Source of the DNA: Betaproteobacteria bacterium
GTDB taxonomy: Bacteria; Pseudomonadota; Gammaproteobacteria; Burkholderiales; Casimicrobiaceae
NCBI GenBank assembly: GCA_013298765.1
Contig: JAAFJA010000010.1
Coordinates: forward strand, 62,001 to 126,000
Length of the DNA: 64,000 bases
Direction: 5' to 3'
Shown here one piece after another: positions 59,349 to 64,000 of this stretch; position 1 is the first letter of the stretch, and every line of letters begins with the position of its first letter. The position numbers and the translations under genes are program-made. Under the pieces are notes generated by a model that did not search any database, was not told the DNA's origin, and saw only the letters and a list, made by a program, of their open reading frames with translations.

Positions 59349-60572
59349 GTGCGCGATAATGCCAACGTGGGCACTAACCCTGTTTCGTCAATTCCCCCAA
59401 GAACACCACCGTCCGAATCGCTGCCTCGCGATCTCTTCGTGATGGTGCTTTTGCTCATCGTTGCGCATACGGCGTTTAACGGCATTCGCGTCGCGACCTC
59501 GCTCGCAGCGATCAAGGCGGGCGGTGGCGCGCTGTGGGTTGGCATTCTCACGGCGATGTTCAACCTGATTCCGGCGTTTCTTGCGATCCGCGCAGGGCGG
59601 GCAGTGGATCGCCTGCCGTTACGCAAGATGCTCGTATTTGGCTGCGCGATGATGGTGGCGGGTGGCGCGCTGGCAGCGTTTGAGCCGATGCTGTGGGTGC
59701 TCGCTGTCGCAGCCTGTGGCTTGGGTGTGGGCTGGATGGTGATTGCCGCGGCGTCGCAGTACGCGATCGGCGTGTACGGAACGGGTTCGGAAGCGAAGCG
59801 CATCCGTGCGTTTTCAATGATGTCGATGGGCTTTTCGGTATCGAGCTTCCTCGGGCCGCTGATCGCAGGTTTCATGATCGATCACGCGAGCTTCCGCGCA
59901 GCGTTTGCCCTTCTTGCTGTCTTGCCGCTCATTGCTGGGCTTCTTTTCTACACACGTTGGTTCCTGAAGTTGCCATCGATCGAAAACAAGGTTCGTAATG
60001 CCCCGGCGGGGAAAGCAACAGAGCTTTTGCAAATCCCAATCGTGCGCAACACCTTGATGACCGGCGCTGTGATCACCATCGGCTGGGATCTCTATATCTT
60101 TCTTGTGCCGGTACTGGGCTCCCAGCTCGGATTAACGGCAACCCAAATCGGATCGGTGATGTCGCTCTTCGCGGTTGCAGTCTTTGTTGTTCGCTTCGCG
60201 ATGCCGCGCTTGCAACGAGCTCTCGGCGGGCGCGGCGTGATCGTTGTCGCAATGATTGTTTCCGGTACTGCATTTCTTGCATTTGGCTTCGCTCACAATT
60301 ACACGGCGATGCTGGTCTGCTCGTTTGTAATGGGGCTCGGTTTAGGCTCAAGCCAGCCCATCGTGCTTTCCTTCTTGCACGCCGCCTCACCTCCGAATCG
60401 TGTTGGCGAAGTCAACGGCCTGCGCATGACCATGATTTCGACCAGCCAATGGACAATGCCGCTCGTCTTTGGCATCCTGTCGGCAAAAACCGGATTGCTG
60501 CCGCTGTTTTTGTTGGTCGGGAGCGGATTGCTTTCTGGAAGCTGGTTCGCGAAGAAGCGTCTGCCCAAGTAA
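59349..60572 (+). CDS. Major facilitator superfamily transporter
   Basis: A 407-residue protein with about 12 hydrophobic helices from GTG 59349 (a GTG at 59367 is also possible). The loop between helices 2 and 3 carries a degenerate MFS signature (AGRAVDRLPLRKML), and the halves are joined by a central loop near residue 200 (KLPSIENKVRNAPAGKATE). Such proteins move small molecules with protons; many relatives export drugs or metabolites. No specific substrate is indicated. It is on the plus strand between the receptor gene and the convergent ABC operon. Confidence 0.88.
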   Translation: MRDNANVGTNPVSSIPPRTPPSESLPRDLFVMVLLLIVAHTAFNGIRVATSLAAIKAGGGALWVGILTAMFNLIPAFLAIRAGRAVDRLPLRKMLVFGCAMMVAGGALAAFEPMLWVLAVAACGLGVGWMVIAAASQYAIGVYGTGSEAKRIRAFSMMSMGFSVSSFLGPLIAGFMIDHASFRAAFALLAVLPLIAGLLFYTRWFLKLPSIENKVRNAPAGKATELLQIPIVRNTLMTGAVITIGWDLYIFLVPVLGSQLGLTATQIGSVMSLFAVAVFVVRFAMPRLQRALGGRGVIVVAMIVSGTAFLAFGFAHNYTAMLVCSFVMGLGLGSSQPIVLSFLHAASPPNRVGEVNGLRMTMISTSQWTMPLVFGILSAKTGLLPLFLLVGSGLLSGSWFAKKRLPK

Positions 60573-60624
60573 CGGGTCGGCATGTTGCATGCGTAGGCAT
60601 CGTTCGTGGCGGCTCGCTATTCCA

Positions 60625-61701
60625 TCAACGGATCGCAGCGCCTTCAGCGTTAAAACAGTGCATCTTTCCGTCCACGCAGGCGAGCCCCACGGTGTCGCCA
60701 GGCGAATATTGTTTGTTCGATCCGTGTAACTTTGCAGTCACCGGTTGATCAGCGCCATCGATCTCAAGATAGAGCACCGTTGCATCACCCAGATGCTCAA
60801 TCATCGTCACGCTCGCGGCTAGTGTGTCTGGCGTGCCCGCTTCATGAAGCACCACGTCTTCCGGGCGAATGCCGATGGCGGCAATCGCGCTCGACGCAGG
60901 TTGTGCAATCGGCACAGGAATGGTCCCGGCGCTATGAATTTTCAATCGCCCTGCTTCGTTACCACTGGCCGCCAGTACGTTCATTTTCGGCGAGCCAATG
61001 AACTGCGCAACGAACCGATTTTCAGGTCGCTCGTAAAGCTCAAGAGGCGTGCCGACCTGCTCGATACGCCCACGGTTAAATACGGCGATACGCTGCCCGA
61101 GTGTCATCGCCTCTACCTGATCGTGAGTCACGTAGATCATGGTTGTGCCCAGTTGCTTGTGCAGCCGCGCAAGTTCGATTCGCATTTGAACGCGCAGCGC
61201 GGCATCCAAGTTCGACAGCGGTTCATCGAAGAGAAACACTTTTGGGTTACGCACGATCGCACGTCCGATGGCCACGCGTTGCCGCTGGCCGCCAGAAAGC
61301 GATTTGGGCTTGCTCGAAAGCATGTGATCGATTTGCAAAACTTTCGCAACGTCGTTCACCGCACGTTCGCGTTCGGCTTTTGCCACACCAGACATCTTGA
61401 GTCCGAAGCCCAAGTTTTCCGCAACGGTCATATGCGGGTAAAGCGCGTAGCTTTGAAATACCATCGCCGCGCCCCGCTCGCCTGGGTCGAGTTCATTCAC
61501 GACCGAATCACCAAACGCGACCTCGCCCTCCGAAATCTCTTCAAGGCCGGCAATCATTCGAAGCAACGTGGTTTTTCCGCACCCAGACGGCCCCACAAAA
61601 ACCATGAACTCGCCTGCGCGAATCTCAAGGTTCAAATCTCGAATCACGTAGTTGCGGCCGTCGTAAGACTTGCCAATTTTTTTCAGTGAGAGTGGTGTCA
61701 T
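60625..61701 (-). CDS. Sugar ABC transporter ATPase (MalK/UgpC family)
   Basis: A 358-residue paralog of the malK at 33178. Walker A is GPSGCGKTT, the Q-loop VFQSYALYPHM, the signature LSGGQRQRVAIGRA, Walker B VFLFDEPLSNLD and the H-loop VTHDQ. A C-terminal TOBE domain has AIGIRPEDV. It serves the two permease genes upstream, from which it is now separated by a MITE. Before the insertion its ATG would have overlapped the permease stop as ATGA. The sugar is unknown; a disaccharide or glucoside is likely for this family. Confidence 0.92.
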   Translation of the reverse strand: MTPLSLKKIGKSYDGRNYVIRDLNLEIRAGEFMVFVGPSGCGKTTLLRMIAGLEEISEGEVAFGDSVVNELDPGERGAAMVFQSYALYPHMTVAENLGFGLKMSGVAKAERERAVNDVAKVLQIDHMLSSKPKSLSGGQRQRVAIGRAIVRNPKVFLFDEPLSNLDAALRVQMRIELARLHKQLGTTMIYVTHDQVEAMTLGQRIAVFNRGRIEQVGTPLELYERPENRFVAQFIGSPKMNVLAASGNEAGRLKIHSAGTIPVPIAQPASSAIAAIGIRPEDVVLHEAGTPDTLAASVTMIEHLGDATVLYLEIDGADQPVTAKLHGSNKQYSPGDTVGLACVDGKMHCFNAEGAAIR

Positions 61702-61707
61702 GATGAG

Positions 61708-61978
61708 TAGGGCGTGTTAACACTATTTTGGCGAGTGCGGCGGTTCAGGTTTCGATGCACGGTTAGGCGCGAAGGCCGCCGTGGTGCGAGCACCACAAGG
61801 ACTTCGCAACAACACCGGGCGCGAAACCTGAACGCGCCCCGAAGGGTTACGAAAATGCGGCGTGTCTGCTTTGTCGCGTCGCGGGAACGGGGGAGCCACC
61901 CCGTTCTTCGCAACGCTTCGCACATCCATCGCCGCATTTTCGTAACGCATCTCGCCAAAATAGTGTTAGCACGCCCTA
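61708..61978. mobile_element. MITE with 26-bp terminal repeats and TA duplication
   Basis: Terminal inverted repeats at 61710-61735 and 61951-61976 match in 25 of 26 bases. TA flanks both ends (61708-61709, 61977-61978), as for TA-targeting elements. Inside are two further perfect inverted pairs: 12 bp (61743-61754 with 61822-61833) and 17 bp (61846-61862 with 61930-61946). The element would fold as a three-way junction. It holds no transposase and lies between the permease and ATPase genes. Confidence 0.88.
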
Positions 61979-62836
61979 ACCCTTTACCGCACCCGCCGTG
62001 AGTCCGTCGATCAATCGTCTTGAGTAGACGACGAAGAGCGCGAGTAGCGGCAGCACTGCAATGGCGGCACCAATCGAGAGCGCGCCCCAGGTGACGCCAT
62101 TGGTGCCTTGCAGCGATCGCAACACAAGCGGCAGCGTGTAGACCTCTTGGTCGCGCAACACGAGTAGCGCTCCTACAAAGTTGTTGTAAGAACCAATAAA
62201 CGTGATCAACGCGAGCGTGCCAAGCGCGGGGCCGATCAGCGGCAGGACCACTCGCAAAAAGATATCGAATTCGCCGCAAGCATCCATTCGAGCGGCATCA
62301 ACCAGATCACGTGGCAGAACCGAACTGATGTACTGCCGCATCATGAAGATGCCCAATGCGCCGCAAGCGCCCGGAATGATCAGCGCTTTCGAACTGTTGA
62401 TCCAACCGATCTGTTGCATCAAAAGAATAGTGGGGATCATGCTCACAAAACTCGGAAGCAAGAGCGTGGCTAGTATCAGACCAAAGAGCGTTTCGCGATA
62501 CCGGAAATCGAGCATTGCGAAGGCGTACCCCGCGAGCGCACAGAAAAAAAGATTCAACGCTGTGGTGGCGGCTGCAATCGACAAACTCCACCCAATCGAC
62601 TTCCAGAAGTTTGGCCGCATCGCCATGAGTTGCTTCAAGTTTTCCAGGAGGTGATCGCCGAACCAATACGGCGGCGGCACGCTCAAGATGTCGGCATTGG
62701 CATGCGTTGCGAATACAAACATGAAATAGAACGGCAGCAGCATGACAACGGCACCGGCGAACACGATCCCGTATGCGATCAGCTTGAGCGTGAACGCGCC
62801 CGCGGGGCGGCGTTTAGTCTTTCGGCTTGAGTACAC
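61976..62836 (-). CDS. Sugar ABC transporter permease (MalG type)
   Basis: A 286-residue protein with six helices from GTG 62836, overlapping the upstream permease by 23 bp. The EAA loop reads VDAARMDACGEFDIFLRVVLPLI and the C-terminus ends LIDGLTAGAVKG, the conserved tail of the family. Its TAG stop is formed by the edge of the MITE (GGT-TAG-GGC). Without the element the frame would go on three codons to a TGA overlapping the ATPase start. It pairs with the MalF-type permease encoded just before. Confidence 0.93.
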   Translation of the reverse strand: MYSSRKTKRRPAGAFTLKLIAYGIVFAGAVVMLLPFYFMFVFATHANADILSVPPPYWFGDHLLENLKQLMAMRPNFWKSIGWSLSIAAATTALNLFFCALAGYAFAMLDFRYRETLFGLILATLLLPSFVSMIPTILLMQQIGWINSSKALIIPGACGALGIFMMRQYISSVLPRDLVDAARMDACGEFDIFLRVVLPLIGPALGTLALITFIGSYNNFVGALLVLRDQEVYTLPLVLRSLQGTNGVTWGALSIGAAIAVLPLLALFVVYSRRLIDGLTAGAVKG

Positions 62837-63824
62837 GATTGTTCATCCAGGTAAGTAGCGCGACAAACATGAAGAGCAGCCACGCGACGGCGGAGGCCGT
62901 ACCAAAGTCTCCGTCTGTCATTGCAACGCGCAGCATGTACATCGCCGAAGTCTCCGCGACTTGGCCGATGCCGCCTGTACCAGCCGTCAACACATAAGGC
63001 TCTTCGAAGAGTTGCAGATTGCCGATCAGCGTGAGCGTGACGGCAAAGAAAATCATCGGGCGAAGCTGCGGCAGCGTGATGTGCACGAACTGCCGCCACG
63101 GACTCGCGCCATCGACACGCGCTGCTTCATAGAGATCCTTGGGAATGGTTTGTAGCGCCGCAAGATAGAGAACCGTATTCCAGCCGACGTAGCGCCACCA
63201 GACGACGAAGGCGACGATCCACGGCGTCTTCTGTGGGCGCGCCCAGTCGACCGGCTCGGTGGGAAACATGAGCGAGAACGGGGCAAAGCCCGCTACTTCC
63301 CATTGTCCAATTCCAGTTAGAAGCGAATTGATCACGCCAAACTTCGCAGAAAACAACGCCTGAAACACCAAAACAATGGCGACGGTTTGGGTAATGAATG
63401 GAAGAAAGTAGATCGCGAGAATTCCGTTTCGGGCACGACGAAACTGCGTGTGAATGAATACGGCGAGCGGGATTGCAATTAGATGTTGCGGCAAACCGGC
63501 AACGACGCCAATCCATAGCGTGTTGTAAAGCGATCGCCAAAAGTCGCGCGAATAAACGTCTTGCCAAAACGCCTGGGTAAATACGGTACGAAAGTCGAGC
63601 CCTTCGAGTTCCAAGACGTAGAGATAGTTACCAAACCCTTCCCATTTCATCTGCGAGAGGGGGCTCACGCCATCCCACCGAAAGAGCGAGACGTACACCG
63701 AGAACAGTAGCGGGAAGAGCCCGAAGATCGCGAACAGGATGAAGAATGGGCTGACAAAAACGTAAGGGGCCCATTTTTTTGAGAGCCAGCGCTTGCGGGG
63801 GCGATTGCGTTCAGTGGGCTGCAT
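62814..63824 (-). CDS. Sugar ABC transporter permease (MalF/UgpA type)
   Basis: A 336-residue protein with six helices. It begins with a basic cytosolic segment, then PYVFVSPFFILFAIFGLFPLLFSVYVSLFRWDG, typical of the family. The EAA loop is LYEAARVDGASPWRQFVHITLPQL. Unlike malF at 35636 it has no large P2 loop, so it is a general CUT1 permease and not a maltose-specific one. It lies 4 bp after a binding-protein gene that runs off the window. Confidence 0.93.
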   Translation of the reverse strand: MQPTERNRPRKRWLSKKWAPYVFVSPFFILFAIFGLFPLLFSVYVSLFRWDGVSPLSQMKWEGFGNYLYVLELEGLDFRTVFTQAFWQDVYSRDFWRSLYNTLWIGVVAGLPQHLIAIPLAVFIHTQFRRARNGILAIYFLPFITQTVAIVLVFQALFSAKFGVINSLLTGIGQWEVAGFAPFSLMFPTEPVDWARPQKTPWIVAFVVWWRYVGWNTVLYLAALQTIPKDLYEAARVDGASPWRQFVHITLPQLRPMIFFAVTLTLIGNLQLFEEPYVLTAGTGGIGQVAETSAMYMLRVAMTDGDFGTASAVAWLLFMFVALLTWMNNRVLKPKD

Positions 63825-63828
63825 CGTT

Positions 63829-64000
63829 CTACCTTCGAATTCGACGCGAAATCACGCGCTCAGCAGTGGCAAGCGCATCCTTGATGGGCTTATCGAGTTC
63901 GAGCACTTTCTCGAGTTCGGCCGCGATGACTTGTGCTGCAATTGGGTCGAGCCGATTCACCTCGGGTGCGGGAATTTGCTTCGCGGCTTCGCGCCATAGC
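63829..64000 (-). CDS. Sugar ABC transporter binding protein, C-terminal fragment
   Basis: On the minus strand an open frame runs from the window edge to TAG at 63829-63831 and gives the last 56 residues. The sequence (IPAPEVNRLDPIAAQVIAAE, then LEKVLELDKPIKDALATAE) has the helical pattern of the end of a CUT1 extracellular solute-binding protein, including the final helix that often starts with KDALATAE-like residues. The 4-bp gap to the permease and the operon order (binding protein, two permeases, ATPase) support this. Substrate cannot be judged. Confidence 0.8.
   Translation of the reverse strand, partial: LWREAAKQIPAPEVNRLDPIAAQVIAAELEKVLELDKPIKDALATAERVISRRIRR

Overview
The window looks like chromosome of a free-living, aerobic Gram-negative bacterium, most likely a betaproteobacterium (Burkholderiales-like). 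The evidence is TonB-dependent receptors, outer-membrane-type lipoproteins, an exosortase H pair, a glucokinase-RpiR fusion of the type known from Burkholderia and relatives, an hslO-hslR pair, and moderately high G+C with alanine/arginine-rich coding. The genus cannot be fixed from sequence alone. No rRNA, tRNA, CRISPR array or phage was seen. Coding density is high and most genes sit in short operons.

Layout: 1-613 holds the end of Hsp33 and all of Hsp15. 613-7631 is a surface-glycan cluster (two methyltransferases, a 1272-residue three-domain glycosyltransferase, a WbsX-type protein). 7664-9621 has a tiny membrane protein and an acyl-CoA synthetase. 9748-13294 is a three-gene minus-strand operon (patatin lipase, acyltransferase-3, membrane protein). 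13481-14812 is a Y-family DNA polymerase behind a LexA-type SOS box. 14815-16091 is exosortase H and its associated membrane protein, followed by a beta-propeller protein, a deacetylase, a sterol-desaturase-type hydroxylase and a lipoprotein. 19540-21529 is a copper delivery set (SCO, PCuAC, HMA-MauE fusion).

21652-41225 is the core: a divergent alpha-glucan locus. On the minus strand glgP-glgB-glgX-malQ-pulA break down and rebuild glycogen or maltodextrin. On the plus strand malK-malE-malF-malG and a GH13 lipoprotein amylase import and cleave malto-oligosaccharides. 44929-51858 adds a large TonB receptor (outer membrane uptake), a canonical glucokinase, an SDR and a diverged glucokinase fused to an RpiR regulator, with a MacAB-like efflux set (41416-44693) between. 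Together they give a route from external alpha-glucan to glucose-6-phosphate. 51897-53682 has two tandem Sel1/TonB-C paralogs, then alaS, a second TonB receptor, an MFS transporter and a second sugar ABC operon running off the right edge.

The most unusual signal is the density of palindromic repeats and MITE-like elements. Within the alpha-glucan locus every intergenic gap over about 100 bp, except the central divergent promoter, is occupied by such an element. In several places the element supplies a start codon, a stop codon or an N-terminus of the neighbouring gene. A shared 13-bp motif in the two control regions (32985, 33061, 47902) is a candidate sugar-regulator operator.
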